This document shows positions 40,382 through 49,828 of a stretch of 64,000 nucleotides of DNA, piece by piece. The notes under the pieces were generated by a model. That model did not search any database. It had not been told where the DNA came from and worked only from the letters and a program-made list of their open reading frames with translations. Origin of the DNA: Phocaeicola faecium (GTDB lineage: Bacteria; Bacteroidota; Bacteroidia; Bacteroidales; Bacteroidaceae); the NCBI RefSeq assembly GCF_014837055.1, contig NZ_JACSPQ010000001.1, positions 1,049,970 to 1,113,969 of the forward strand, given 5' to 3'. Made by a program: the position numbers and the translations under genes. Position 1 is the first letter of the stretch. Each line of letters begins with the position of its first letter.

Positions 40382-40474
40382 GGAAAACGCTACCGTTAGC
40401 GTTACCCATCCCATGCGGATGCGTTGACCGGTTCTACCCATAGAACAGACCGGTTTTACCGCTTGCGTTTTTCC
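40382..40474 (+). repeat. Dispersed intergenic repeat, copy E (inside the PUL)
   Basis: This 93-bp element runs from GGAAAACGCTACCG to GCTTGCGTTTTTCC, with imperfect inverted termini. The central part holds ATGCGGATGCG and paired CCGGTT blocks around CTACCCATAGAAC. It is the best-formed copy and separates susD from the downstream binding-protein genes. Confidence 0.75.
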
Positions 40475-40544
40475 AAGTTCCGGGCAAAGAAGGAGACCGT
40501 TTGAACAAACGCTATAAAACCCAATGATACAACACTTTATATTT

Positions 40545-41591
40545 ATGAAACATTTTATCTACATCATAGGAATAACAGGCTGCTTGACTGCTGCAAGCTG
40601 TACGGACATCGAACCGCTCGACATGCAGGTGGGCGGCGTTCCGCAAGACATGGAAACGATACAGGCTTTCAAAGCCTCCGAACATTCCCAAACGCTGGTA
40701 TGGTTTAAAAACTGGAAGGCAGACGGAAATATGAACACGTATCTTAATACCCTGCCCGACAGCGTGGACATGGTGGTAGTGGAACAAGGGTATGAAACGC
40801 TTTCACAGTTCCAAACGACCGACCTCGAAACGGCGCAAACGGTAAAAAAGACCCGCGTACTGATTTTGGCGGAGCTTGACTCGTGGACTGCCGAATACAA
40901 AGAGAAAATTGAAGAAGCTGAAATAGAGGGAGAAAATAATGCCATCGAAGCTGCCGAAGCTGAAACTCCTTCGAGAGAGGCTACAAACGAAGAAATTGAA
41001 GCTGCCATCGAGGTTGAGCGCAGCAAGGTGAACAAAGAGTTTACCGAACGCTTCAACGCCTTGCCCGACCAACTGGAAAAGACGGTTGCGGAGCATAATT
41101 ACGATGGAGTGAGCCTGCGCATCACTGCTGCCGACGATGCGTTCATCCGTGAGAGACTGAACGAAATCATCGCCCGGCTGGGAGGGAAATTCGGAAAGAA
41201 AGCGGGCAACAGACTTCTGGTTTTGGAAGGTGTGCCCGAATACTTTACCTCTTATTTCGAATGTTTCGATTACCTGATCAGCACCACGCTCAAGACCGAC
41301 AAGCTGAGCTACGTACAGCAGGAATATGACAAGCTGAAGGTATATGCCGGATTTGATGCCGCCAAGATGTTAACGTATCTGTCGCTTGAAAACGACGGAT
41401 GGAAAACTCCGTTCGCCGACCTGATTTCTTCGCAACCGCTGACTACTCCCAAGAATCTGACGCTCGCCACTTGGCTGCCGGCTGACGGAAAGGCTGTGGG
41501 AGGCATGGCTATCCGAGGAATCGAGACGGATTACGAACAGAATTACGAAACACTGAGAACTACGATACAATATCTTAACCTTAACAAATAA
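40545..41591 (+). CDS. GH18-fold lipoprotein, probably catalytically inactive glycan-binding protein
   Basis: This approximately 348-residue lipoprotein (lipobox AASC) has the GH18-like barrel start TLVWFKNWKADGNMNTYLNTLPDSV. The catalytic strand reads YDGVSLRIT: Asp187 is kept, but the positions of the second Asp and the catalytic Glu are Arg192 and Thr194. It cannot work as a normal GH18 enzyme and probably binds N-glycan at the surface. A Glu-rich, probably helical insertion (about residues 125-175) is unusual. The start is MKHFIYI; an earlier ATG at 40524 is less likely. Confidence 0.85.
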   Translation: MKHFIYIIGITGCLTAASCTDIEPLDMQVGGVPQDMETIQAFKASEHSQTLVWFKNWKADGNMNTYLNTLPDSVDMVVVEQGYETLSQFQTTDLETAQTVKKTRVLILAELDSWTAEYKEKIEEAEIEGENNAIEAAEAETPSREATNEEIEAAIEVERSKVNKEFTERFNALPDQLEKTVAEHNYDGVSLRITAADDAFIRERLNEIIARLGGKFGKKAGNRLLVLEGVPEYFTSYFECFDYLISTTLKTDKLSYVQQEYDKLKVYAGFDAAKMLTYLSLENDGWKTPFADLISSQPLTTPKNLTLATWLPADGKAVGGMAIRGIETDYEQNYETLRTTIQYLNLNK

Positions 41592-41599
41592 TGGAAAGT

Positions 41600-42970
41600 A
41601 TGAAAAACAGAATCATATATTTCGGATTACTTCTCTGCTTGATCGTTTTTGCAGGGTGTAAGGACGAATTCGGAAAAACATTGTTCGGACCGGAGGATAC
41701 GGTGGCTCCCGAAAAGGTGACCGACCGCACACTGGTTTTCCTGAATACTACCGATGCCGAGAACATTGCAAACGGAACGGCTGTAACTGCCGACCCGGTA
41801 GATGTTATCTTCTCGGCTGTTCAGCCCGTTGGTCAGGTTAAGGAAATCAAGACCTCTGCCAAACTGACTAACGGCAAGAGCAAACGCGACCAAGTGTTTA
41901 CGGTGAGCGTATTACAAGATGAAGCTGTTTTGCAGCAATACAAAGAAACAAACGGTTACCGGGTGAAATTCTTGCCTGCCGAGGCTTACCACGTGGCTAC
42001 TAATCTCATCAATATTGAATACGATGCTACAATGGCAGTAAGCCAGAGTCTGGTGAAAATTATCAACAGCAGCAAACTGGATTTAGACCAAGATTATCTG
42101 CTCGCTTTGCAATTAAATACGGCAGAGGGTTTTACTCTCGACGATTCGAACCGCACGCTTTATCTTCACGTGAAACGGAAAGGTGGTTCGGGTGAAGCTC
42201 AGGGCGCAGCCGACTTACGTCCGATGGCAGGCGATGACGCACTGGATGCCGACGGTGTAGACTTGGGTATCAACCGGAATAACCTGTATTACCAAACCGA
42301 AGGCTATGCGTTCCAGAAACTGAATGCATGTACGCTCGAAGGATTGGTTTACGTCGATTCTTTCAAGGCAGCAAGCGAACGCGGAGATGCTACGCTGGCG
42401 GGTATCTCGTCGGTATGGGGATATGAAGCCGGAAGCGACGCTCCGTTCCTGATGAGGTTTGGTGATGCGGGCGTAGACCCGAACAAACTGCAAGTGAAAG
42501 CAGGAGGTAAAACGCTGTTGGTGAATTACAGTTTCCGCGAAAAGACATGGTATCACATCGCACTGACTTACGATGGTACGAATATCCGCGTGTATGTCAA
42601 CTCGCGCGAACGGGCTTCTATGGCACATACGGGAACGCTCGACTTGGCAGGCGCACAGTTTGTCATCGGACAGTCATTCAACCAGTGGCGCGGATTCAAC
42701 GGCATGATGTCGGAAATCAGAATATGGAATACCGCACGCACCGCAGCCCAACTGCGCGAAAATGCACTTGACGTGGTAGAGTATGAAAGCGAAAAGTCCG
42801 ACTTGCTTGCTTACTGGAAATTGAATGGAGCCAAACCCGGTTCGGACAACAAGCAGATAGCCGACTTTACCGGAAACGGACACGACCTGACTGTGAAACG
42901 ACAGGGAGCGGCATCGGCTGTTCAACCGAAAGTTGTGATAAACCAAGACATCGACATTAACCTCAAATAA
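41600..42970 (+). CDS. DUF1735 and LamG-domain surface glycan-binding lipoprotein
   Basis: This approximately 456-residue lipoprotein (lipobox FAGC) has a DUF1735-type beta-sandwich (about 30-200, VIFSAVQPVGQVKEIKTSAK). A LamG/concanavalin-like domain follows (about 235-410), with KTWYHIALTYDGTNIRVYVN and MMSEIRIWNTARTAAQLREN. It is a likely surface glycan-binding protein of the locus. The preceding stop overlaps an ATG three codons earlier (41591), which could also be used; I prefer MKNRIIYF as signal-peptide start. Confidence 0.88.
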   Translation: MKNRIIYFGLLLCLIVFAGCKDEFGKTLFGPEDTVAPEKVTDRTLVFLNTTDAENIANGTAVTADPVDVIFSAVQPVGQVKEIKTSAKLTNGKSKRDQVFTVSVLQDEAVLQQYKETNGYRVKFLPAEAYHVATNLINIEYDATMAVSQSLVKIINSSKLDLDQDYLLALQLNTAEGFTLDDSNRTLYLHVKRKGGSGEAQGAADLRPMAGDDALDADGVDLGINRNNLYYQTEGYAFQKLNACTLEGLVYVDSFKAASERGDATLAGISSVWGYEAGSDAPFLMRFGDAGVDPNKLQVKAGGKTLLVNYSFREKTWYHIALTYDGTNIRVYVNSRERASMAHTGTLDLAGAQFVIGQSFNQWRGFNGMMSEIRIWNTARTAAQLRENALDVVEYESEKSDLLAYWKLNGAKPGSDNKQIADFTGNGHDLTVKRQGAASAVQPKVVINQDIDINLK

Positions 42971-42980
42971 AGACCGTATC

Positions 42981-44738
42981 ATGAACTATATATCAATCAT
43001 TAAAGTCGGCATGTTGGCTGCATTGGTCTGCCTTGCCGGATGTAAAGAAGAAACGCTGACCGCGGAAGTTCCCGTCCCCGGAACCGGAGGCGGAGAACTT
43101 ACGGGAGAAACGCGCTTCGTATTGCCTCAGGAGGAAGGAGTGAACACACATGTATGGAAGGGAGAAGACCTTACGTTCGAGCTTCGCCGCGGAATGAATG
43201 ACAAACGTGAGATTACCGCTGCTTTCGACACCGATGAGGAGACTCTGAACGCCCTTACAGCCAAATATGCCGAGTTAAAAGGCATAAATCTTTATAAATT
43301 GTTAAGCACGGAAAGTTACGAAGTGCCGCAAACGGTAACCCTTGCTCCGGACAAAGCATCGGTTTCAGTTCCCGTAAAGATTAAAGATGTAAAAGAAGGC
43401 ACGTTCGTTCTTCCGCTGGTACTAAAGAACGGCGAACATGAAATCGGCGTACAGTTTGTTGAAGTGGTACGCCACCCGGAAGCTGATTTCAACATGAGCT
43501 GGCTCGACCGCACTCCGTCGGTAGAAGAACCGCGCTTTGTGGCTATCATTGAAACGGCCGAAAACGACATCCGTAACGTGGGCAACTATGTGCTTTATCC
43601 GAACGGGGAGGAACAGGCAGATACCCGCCGTCCACTGTTCGACATGACGGTTATTTTCTCTGCCAACATCAACTGGAACGGCATTCAAGGCAAACCCGAA
43701 CTATATTATAACGAAAGTGTACGCCGCATTCTTGATAACCGCGATGTATTTGTAAAACCGTTGCAAGACCGTGGAATCAAGGTGTTGCTCTCGCTTATGC
43801 CGAATCATCAGGCCATCGGCTTCTCAAACCTCGACATTACAGGCGAACGCAGTATGATTAAAGGACTTGCCCGCGACATTCAAGAGGCGGTTCAGACTTA
43901 CGGACTCGACGGAGTGATGTTCGACGACGAGTATGCCAACTATCCCGAAACTCCAGAGGCTGAACAGCCGGGACGTCCGATGGTACAGATGGGAAGTTTC
44001 CATTTCCTGATAAAAGAGCTGAGAGACTTAATGCCTATCGTAGAAGGTCAGGCATGGAAAGACCGTCACAACTTGATTACGCTGTATAACACAGGGCCGT
44101 TCACCAACGGTGCCGGAAACGGATGGTGCCTGTTCGGAAACAAGTTCGACCTCATAAAAAAACATGCTGCAGGATGGGAAGACGAACGTTACGGAAATCC
44201 GATTGCCGAAGACAAAAAGGCGGTACGCGAGTGGGTAAAAGACCCTGCCAACCAAGCCGTACTTGAAGAAATAGGCAAGATAGAAGTAGGCAGGCTGTTT
44301 GATTATGTATGGAATGCCAACTACCTGCGCGGCGATAACCACCAGTATTCGTTCAGTAGCGGCAGAACCAGTGATACTTGGATAGCAGGACTGTCGGGCG
44401 AAGATGCTGAGAAGAAATACGGTGTGGCTTCCTTTGAAATGAGTCTGGAAAACGATTACGGACGCATCCAGCACCAGACTCGCTTCTGGGAGCAAGGTGA
44501 AGGCAAGCGTAACGAGGCTTTGACCACCACCATCGGCAAGCAAAAAACCGGAAAACACCAGTCTATCATTTGCTTCAACCTGCAATACGTGCCCGATACG
44601 TGGAAAGATGCACCTTACACGAATCTGTATCTGCAAGACTTCCCGCTGTTTATGAAACAGTTAGGAAACACTGCCAATCCTGTTGTGAAGTTTGAGGGAG
44701 TAAACTACGATACACTTCTTCCGGCTTATATGAAGTAA
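42981..44738 (+). CDS. Endo-beta-N-acetylglucosaminidase, GH18 (N-glycan chitobiose core)
   Basis: This 585-residue lipoprotein (lipobox LAGC) has an N-terminal DUF1735-type domain (about 40-160), then a GH18 barrel with LYPNGEEQADTRRP and VLLSLMPNHQAIG. The catalytic strand YGLDGVMFDDEYANYP contains Asp310, Asp315 and the proton donor Glu317, so the DxxxDxE motif is intact. Enzymes of this type cut between the two core GlcNAc residues of N-glycans and release oligosaccharides for the SusC/D pair. Last gene of the operon, followed by a terminator. Confidence 0.92.
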   Translation: MNYISIIKVGMLAALVCLAGCKEETLTAEVPVPGTGGGELTGETRFVLPQEEGVNTHVWKGEDLTFELRRGMNDKREITAAFDTDEETLNALTAKYAELKGINLYKLLSTESYEVPQTVTLAPDKASVSVPVKIKDVKEGTFVLPLVLKNGEHEIGVQFVEVVRHPEADFNMSWLDRTPSVEEPRFVAIIETAENDIRNVGNYVLYPNGEEQADTRRPLFDMTVIFSANINWNGIQGKPELYYNESVRRILDNRDVFVKPLQDRGIKVLLSLMPNHQAIGFSNLDITGERSMIKGLARDIQEAVQTYGLDGVMFDDEYANYPETPEAEQPGRPMVQMGSFHFLIKELRDLMPIVEGQAWKDRHNLITLYNTGPFTNGAGNGWCLFGNKFDLIKKHAAGWEDERYGNPIAEDKKAVREWVKDPANQAVLEEIGKIEVGRLFDYVWNANYLRGDNHQYSFSSGRTSDTWIAGLSGEDAEKKYGVASFEMSLENDYGRIQHQTRFWEQGEGKRNEALTTTIGKQKTGKHQSIICFNLQYVPDTWKDAPYTNLYLQDFPLFMKQLGNTANPVVKFEGVNYDTLLPAYMK

Positions 44739-44778
44739 AAAACCTACCAACCTATCATACATAAGTATGAGTACAGCA

Positions 44779-44818
44779 AAGAGACCGCCCGTGCGATACG
44801 AAGCGGTCTCTTTTTTGT
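44779..44818 (+). terminator. Terminator of the N-glycan PUL
   Basis: GAGACCGC (44781-44788) pairs with GCGGTCTC (44803-44810) and is followed by TTTTTT. Confidence 0.9.
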
Positions 44819-44841
44819 AGTCTTTCACCGATATATTACCG

Positions 44842-46413
44842 TTAGCGAATCACAGCCTCATCGGGCCACGGAATCAGTTCTCCCGTTTGCTTGTACGACG
44901 GGCGCTGCGCATCACAGTCTTTCAGTGCGGCAGTCAACTCTTTTGCCAGCTGTTTTGCCAAATCGGGTTGCATCTTTATCAGATTGTTTTGTTCGCCTAT
45001 GTCTTCACGAACATTGTAAAGACGCAGCTCGCGGTTTTCCCAAAAATACAAAAGGTGATAATCGCCTTTCAAAATGGCAGAATAAGCGCCGAATCCCTCT
45101 GCCGTATCCTGACTTTCACCCCAAAGGTTCGGGAAATGCCAGATGTTGGTACGGTCGCGCTTCAGTGTGGGGTCTTTTAATATGTCCACAAAACTCTTTC
45201 CGTCTACGTGTTGTACAGTTTGATATGACTTTGCCCCTGCCATTTCGAGAATAGTAGGAAAGAAATCTTCTATCATCACGCGGTTTTCGTTTACCGTTCC
45301 TCCTTTTACCACACCCGGCCATGATACAATCATCGGTTCATGTACGCCACCTTCGTATGCCGAACCTTTACCTCCACGAGCCGGATAGTTAGGGTCACGG
45401 TTCAGAATGCCTTGCCGGGGTCCTACGCTCTGCCCTCCGTTGTCGGACATGAAAATAAGAATGGTGTTGGCTGCCACTTCGGGACGTTCGCCCAAATAAT
45501 CCAGTATATCTCCCAAACTCTTGTCCATACCTTCCACCAAAGCTGCATGATTGATTTCATTTTCATCCAGATTGGCTTTCAGTTGGGCATCGTATACACC
45601 GCTGCCGTCCGGCTGACGGTAATTCCCCGTAAAGCGTTTGTCGGGGTTATAGGGTGCATGAATGGCATAATGAGACATATACAGATAAAAAGGCTGACGA
45701 TTGGCTATGGGCTTATCGAGAGCTTTTAAAGCCTCAATGGTAAGAGCTTCGGTCAGGAAAGTACCCTTGCTGTAATATTGTTCCAATCCGCTAACATGGA
45801 AAGCCCCAGAGCCAAATTCATTTTCGGCAAGATAGCTTCCGGGAGCTCCGTTGGCCCCACCCCCGATGTTCACATCGAAACCAAAGCTCAAAGGATTTTC
45901 TCCAACCGTACCGCGCGCGCCAAAATGGGCTTTGCCACAATGTATGGTATAATAACCATTTTCTTGCAACAAACGGGGCAATGCCGTAATGGGCGTGGCA
46001 TTTTTCAAATCGTGTTCACCGGCACGGTCAACGGGCTGTATGCCGTTGTAGTTCCAATCGGGCAACTGTAATACGTTGCTTTCGACATCGGTCTGCACGT
46101 CATACTCCAGCGTCCAGTTGGTTACCCGATGACGGGCTGCGTTCATGCCGCTCATCAGGCTGCATCGCGAGGGTGATGAAATGGCACAAGCGTATGCCTG
46201 CGTAAACTTCACCCCCATCTGTGCCAAACGTTCCATATTAGGAGTATGATAACGCTCATTCAGCGGAGTTGGCTCTTCATAAAAAGGAACAGAGGTTTCC
46301 TGCCATCCCATATCATCTACTAAAAACAGAATGATATTAGGCTTATCTTGCGCCGAAACGTTCCCTAAAGCTGCCAGAAATGCTGCCGTAAACAAATGTC
46401 TTTTCTGTTTCAT
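44842..46413 (-). CDS. Sulfatase, serine-type (S1 family), secreted
   Basis: This 523-residue sulfatase has a signal peptide cut after VSA (about 21). Metal-binding LVDDMGW is at about 31-37 and the signature SSPSRCSLMSG has Ser79 as the formylglycine precursor. Later motifs are CGKAHFGARGT and SDNGGQSVGPRQG. It differs from the first sulfatase in lacking a lipobox. It converges on the N-glycan PUL and is probably co-transcribed with the small membrane protein 26 bp upstream. It needs the maturase encoded at 11188-12408. Confidence 0.93.
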   Translation of the reverse strand: MKQKRHLFTAAFLAALGNVSAQDKPNIILFLVDDMGWQETSVPFYEEPTPLNERYHTPNMERLAQMGVKFTQAYACAISSPSRCSLMSGMNAARHRVTNWTLEYDVQTDVESNVLQLPDWNYNGIQPVDRAGEHDLKNATPITALPRLLQENGYYTIHCGKAHFGARGTVGENPLSFGFDVNIGGGANGAPGSYLAENEFGSGAFHVSGLEQYYSKGTFLTEALTIEALKALDKPIANRQPFYLYMSHYAIHAPYNPDKRFTGNYRQPDGSGVYDAQLKANLDENEINHAALVEGMDKSLGDILDYLGERPEVAANTILIFMSDNGGQSVGPRQGILNRDPNYPARGGKGSAYEGGVHEPMIVSWPGVVKGGTVNENRVMIEDFFPTILEMAGAKSYQTVQHVDGKSFVDILKDPTLKRDRTNIWHFPNLWGESQDTAEGFGAYSAILKGDYHLLYFWENRELRLYNVREDIGEQNNLIKMQPDLAKQLAKELTAALKDCDAQRPSYKQTGELIPWPDEAVIR

Positions 46414-46439
46414 ATTTCTGATTGTTTATATTAAAGTTA

Positions 46440-46856
46440 TTATAATTCAGACTTATCCTGCATGTCGGGTATCGATAAACGGAAAGCCACAGCAGGCGAT
46501 AACAGTGTGGTTATTAAAACCAGTAACCACAGATTTCCAGTCATCGGATTATAAGCAGCCATCAGTTCCGGAAAAGCAATGCCCGAAACCTGCCCGCATA
46601 CAAGTTCAAACAGGATGGTTAGAAACACCCAAAACAAACCTACGCGGTAACACATTCCACGACTAAGATTTTTTATGCGAGGCAAAAGTATCCATGTAAG
46701 AAAAAAGATGCAAACACTCAGCAAGATTCCGCTTATCGGCAATGCCCATTGAGCGGTAAACATTGGAGTCAGCACGTATTCCCGCAATCCTCCGTTCAGA
46801 ATAGCCACGGGGATAAAACAAACCCATATCAGAACCGATTTTAATAGAATCATCAT
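46440..46856 (-). CDS. Small integral membrane protein, unknown function
   Basis: This 138-residue protein has four predicted membrane helices (about 5-22, 35-57, 68-90, 103-125) and a short polar tail. It contains no recognised motif. It lies between an acyltransferase-like gene and the sulfatase gene, all minus strand, and may be part of that unit. Confidence 0.7.
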   Translation of the reverse strand: MMILLKSVLIWVCFIPVAILNGGLREYVLTPMFTAQWALPISGILLSVCIFFLTWILLPRIKNLSRGMCYRVGLFWVFLTILFELVCGQVSGIAFPELMAAYNPMTGNLWLLVLITTLLSPAVAFRLSIPDMQDKSEL

Positions 46857-46912
46857 TGCATAATAAATTGTGATAACATTACTCGTTTTGCCTAAACCAA
46901 TCTACCGGCTGG

Positions 46913-47887
46913 TTACACATAGACTTTAATAAGCAGGCGATTCAGCCATGGCCAACGTACGCGATACCATCGGCGACTGCTCGTCTGCCTGCCTCCGAAG
47001 CGTAGGATAAAATCGCGGAAACCATACTTCTTAAAAGGAAGTCCGGCATCCATAAACTCAAAGTGACCATACCCGTGGCGGCGGGCATAAGTCATGGCAT
47101 TCCATACCGCCAACACACCGGGATATAACAAAGGATAGCTTTTACGCATCCCACCCGAAAACAGCAAATAAGCACTATCATCGGAAAACAGGCAAACCGC
47201 CCCTCCTATTATTTTATCCTTATAACGTATAAGGAATATTTTACCGGCTTCGCACCGCAAAGGTTGTGAAAAAAGAGATAGGAAAAAGCCTATATCGGGT
47301 AAATATTGGTTGATCTTTGAAGAATAATACTTCTTCAGCATCGAGAAAAAAGCATAAACATCGTCGCTGGTCCGTGCTACATCCATAACTGCACCGTTTT
47401 TCAGTCCGCGCTGAATCTGACGCTTGCGCGAGGTACTCATCCATTTGTCCAGCGCGTGGTGATGAATCGAATTACGTACGCGCAACCAACGTATGGGAAA
47501 ATAACCGTTCTGACGGAAATAACGATAACCGAACAAAGATTCTTCCAAATTGCGAAACTCTATGAGGAATGATTTTTCGCGATAAGTGGATGTAAGGTAA
47601 GTCAGCATTTCATTGAATATCTGTTCGCGACGGAAAGAGCTTTTGAAATATTCGCCCGTACCATAAACATACGTCTTTTTAAGCAATCCCGTTATATGAA
47701 AATAGCTGCGCGTAGTACAAAGCAATTTTCCAACAACCTTGTCTCCCTCGTATGCCACCAACAATACAGGCTGATAGCCGGATGTCTGCTCCAAAGCCTG
47801 AAACAAAGCGGTAGAATGGAAGACATTCGTTCCGGGTAAAGACGGAACGTCTTTTGCATGGTAATATGTCGTCAGACGGATATCCAT
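46913..47887 (-). CDS. GNAT/FemAB-like acyltransferase
   Basis: This approximately 324-residue cytoplasmic protein has a double GNAT arrangement. An N-terminal half has VVGKLLCTTRSYFHITGLLK. A C-terminal acetyltransferase_6-like half has STSRKRQIQRGLKNGAV (about 150), then KIIGGAVCLFSDDSAYLLFSG and HFEFMDAGLPFKKYGFRDF. Relatives transfer amino acids or acyl groups to cell-envelope precursors; the substrate here is unknown. Start MDIRLTTYY is preferred; an ATG three codons upstream lies on the candidate promoter. Confidence 0.8.
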   Translation of the reverse strand: MDIRLTTYYHAKDVPSLPGTNVFHSTALFQALEQTSGYQPVLLVAYEGDKVVGKLLCTTRSYFHITGLLKKTYVYGTGEYFKSSFRREQIFNEMLTYLTSTYREKSFLIEFRNLEESLFGYRYFRQNGYFPIRWLRVRNSIHHHALDKWMSTSRKRQIQRGLKNGAVMDVARTSDDVYAFFSMLKKYYSSKINQYLPDIGFFLSLFSQPLRCEAGKIFLIRYKDKIIGGAVCLFSDDSAYLLFSGGMRKSYPLLYPGVLAVWNAMTYARRHGYGHFEFMDAGLPFKKYGFRDFILRFGGRQTSSRRWYRVRWPWLNRLLIKVYV

Positions 47888-47893
47888 ATAGTG

Positions 47894-47924
47894 CAAATTT
47901 ATAACTTTTTATTGAGCATTTAAA
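47894..47924 (-). promoter_or_regulatory. Candidate promoter of the GNAT gene, almost leaderless
   Basis: Minus-strand TAAATTTG (47894-47901) matches the -7 consensus. TTTA lies about 20 bp upstream (47921-47924). The start would fall at or near the ATG at 47887. Confidence 0.3.
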
Positions 47925-47942
47925 AGAGAAAGCCTATATTTG
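47911..47942 (+). promoter_or_regulatory. Candidate promoter of the small membrane protein gene
   Basis: TATATTTG (47935-47942) is a perfect -7 box, with ATTG (47911-47914) about 20 bp upstream as a near -33 box. It is divergent and overlapping with the GNAT promoter. Confidence 0.5.
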
Positions 47943-47987
47943 TGGAAGAAACAAGATTTTTGTGAATCTATTTATCAAAAAAAGAGT

Positions 47988-48320
47988 ATGGCGACAAAGG
48001 CTATAAACAATAAAGATACATGTAGGGCGGCAGCTGTATTTCTGACCTTAACGGGTATTATTTACTTACTTGACCGCTGGATAGACTTTGCCGATTGCGG
48101 ACTGGCGTGGGTAACGCAGAAAGACACGATGCTGCTTTATGCATCGGTGGTTTTCCTGTGGTTCAAATCAGACAAGTCTGTGGGTATCATCCTTGCCGGT
48201 ATCTGGCTCATTCAGAACATCAATTTAGTAACAGAATTACTGGGACAAATGTCATCGTACCTTCTTCCTACAAGTCTGCTTGCCGTGGGTGTCATCCTCT
48301 ATTTTATTTCCTCTAAATAG
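47988..48320 (+). CDS. Small membrane protein, unknown function
   Basis: This 110-residue protein has three predicted membrane helices (about 15-30, 45-60, 65-105). I start at MATKAINNK, about 45 bp after the promoter -7 box. It precedes by 8 bp the Rossmann/DUF2520 gene and heads a four-gene run with kdsC and maf. No motif recognised. Confidence 0.7.
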   Translation: MATKAINNKDTCRAAAVFLTLTGIIYLLDRWIDFADCGLAWVTQKDTMLLYASVVFLWFKSDKSVGIILAGIWLIQNINLVTELLGQMSSYLLPTSLLAVGVILYFISSK

Positions 48321-48328
48321 AAAAACCG

Positions 48329-49129
48329 ATGAATGAAACAATTACTTCCATTGCGATTATAGGAGCCGGAAATGTAGCCACACATCTGGCTTTGGGACTT
48401 TCCGGCAAAGGCTTTACCATTCGGCAGGTATTCAGTCGTACCGAAGAGTCCGCCCGCGAACTGGCAACCAAGCTGAATTGTCCTTATACGAGTTCGCTGG
48501 AACAACTAACGCCAGATGCCGACCTGTATATCGTATCCATAAAAGATTCGGCATTAGAGTCTGTCATCCCACATATTACCCGCCGCAATCCGCAAGCTCT
48601 GTTCGTACACACGGCAGGAAGCATGTCGGCAGACGTTTGGAAAGGATATGCCAACCGCTACGGGGTAATTTATCCGATGCAAACATTCAGCAAACAGCGC
48701 ACGATAGATTTTACAGATATCCCGGTTTTTATTGAGGCCAACAATGCTGACGATACCGACCGGCTGACGAGGCTGATGGAACAGTTGAGCCGGCACATTT
48801 ACCATGTGTCTTCAGAACAACGGCGTTACCTGCATATCGCTGCCGTCTTTGCCTGCAACTTTACGAACCACATGTACGCCGTGTGCGAGCATCTGCTGAA
48901 AGCTCATGGACTACCTTTTGCAGCCATGCTCCCGCTTATCGACGAAACGGCCCGCAAAGTACATTTGCTCTCTCCCACGGAAGCACAAACCGGACCTGCC
49001 TGCCGATATGATGTAAACGTTATCGACCGACACCTGCAAATGCTGAACGGGGAACCCGAACTCGCTAAACTTTACGAGCTGATAAGCCAAAACATTCATG
49101 TATATAACAAAAGAAAAAGTAAACATTAA
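48329..49129 (+). CDS. Rossmann-fold/DUF2520 NAD(P)-binding oxidoreductase-like protein
   Basis: This 266-residue protein has an N-terminal nucleotide-binding loop [15 protein letters not shown] (residues about 10-24) and a C-terminal all-helical DUF2520 domain ([18 protein letters not shown] near 170). The architecture is that of pyrroline-5-carboxylate-reductase-like and F420-type oxidoreductases of unknown substrate. Conserved beside kdsC and maf in Bacteroidetes from general knowledge. Its stop is 7 bp before the kdsC start. Confidence 0.85.
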   Translation: MNETITSIAIIGAGNVATHLALGLSGKGFTIRQVFSRTEESARELATKLNCPYTSSLEQLTPDADLYIVSIKDSALESVIPHITRRNPQALFVHTAGSMSADVWKGYANRYGVIYPMQTFSKQRTIDFTDIPVFIEANNADDTDRLTRLMEQLSRHIYHVSSEQRRYLHIAAVFACNFTNHMYAVCEHLLKAHGLPFAAMLPLIDETARKVHLLSPTEAQTGPACRYDVNVIDRHLQMLNGEPELAKLYELISQNIHVYNKRKSKH

Positions 49130-49136
49130 TTACCGT

Positions 49137-49655
49137 ATGATAGATTACGATTTAACCCGAATAAAAGCATTGTTTTTCGATGTAGACGGCGTGTTAAGTG
49201 CCGAAACCATTTTTCTCCATCCCGACGGCGAACCGATGCGGTCGGTCAACATCAAAGACGGATACGCACTTCAGCTCGCAGTCAAATGCGGACTGCATGT
49301 TGCCATCATTACCGGAGGCAAGACAGAAGCAGTAAGAAAACGTTACAAAGGATTAGGCATTACAGACGTGTATTTAGGAGCAGCCGTCAAAACCAACGAA
49401 TACAATGAGCTGCTGCAAAAATACAACCTCAAGCCGGAAGAAGTGCTTTACATGGGCGATGATATTCCCGATTATGAGGTTCTTTCCCTCGTGGGACTTC
49501 CTTGCTGCCCTGCTGACGCGGCTCCCGAAATAAAATCAATCTGCAAATACATATCCCACCGAAAGGGAGGGTACGGCTGCGGACGCGATGTGATAGAGCA
49601 GGTGCTTCGCGCTCAAGGCAAATGGATGTCTCATGAAGAGGCTTTCGGCTGGTAA
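49137..49655 (+). CDS. kdsC: 3-deoxy-D-manno-octulosonate 8-phosphate phosphatase (KdsC-like HAD)
   Basis: This approximately 172-residue HAD phosphatase removes the phosphate from Kdo-8-phosphate in lipopolysaccharide core synthesis. It has the nucleophile motif FFDVDGVLS (about 10-18), [11 protein letters not shown] (about 58), and [22 protein letters not shown] (about 107-128), the tight tetramer-type KdsC signature without a cap domain. An upstream ATG at 49098 adds 13 non-conserved codons, so [10 protein letters not shown] is chosen. Confidence 0.92.
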   Translation: MIDYDLTRIKALFFDVDGVLSAETIFLHPDGEPMRSVNIKDGYALQLAVKCGLHVAIITGGKTEAVRKRYKGLGITDVYLGAAVKTNEYNELLQKYNLKPEEVLYMGDDIPDYEVLSLVGLPCCPADAAPEIKSICKYISHRKGGYGCGRDVIEQVLRAQGKWMSHEEAFGW

Positions 49656-49665
49656 TAATCCCCCC

Positions 49666-49758
49666 CAAAAACGCTACCGTTAGTGTTACTCATCCTATGC
49701 GGTAGCGTTTACCGGTTCTACCCATAGAACTGACCGGTTCTACCGCAAGCGTTTTTCA
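49666..49758 (+). repeat. Dispersed intergenic repeat, copy F
   Basis: It has 93 bp with termini AAAACGCTACCG and GCAAGCGTTTTTCA, same orientation as the copy at 40382-40474. It contains CCTATGCGGTAGCGTTTACC and GTTCTACCCATAGAAC. It separates kdsC and maf. Confidence 0.75.
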
Positions 49759-49828
49759 AGCCTCCAAACAGATTCGAAACAAGCTCGCTACAAACTTAAA
49801 CTTCCTCATCATAAAAGAATATAAAACA

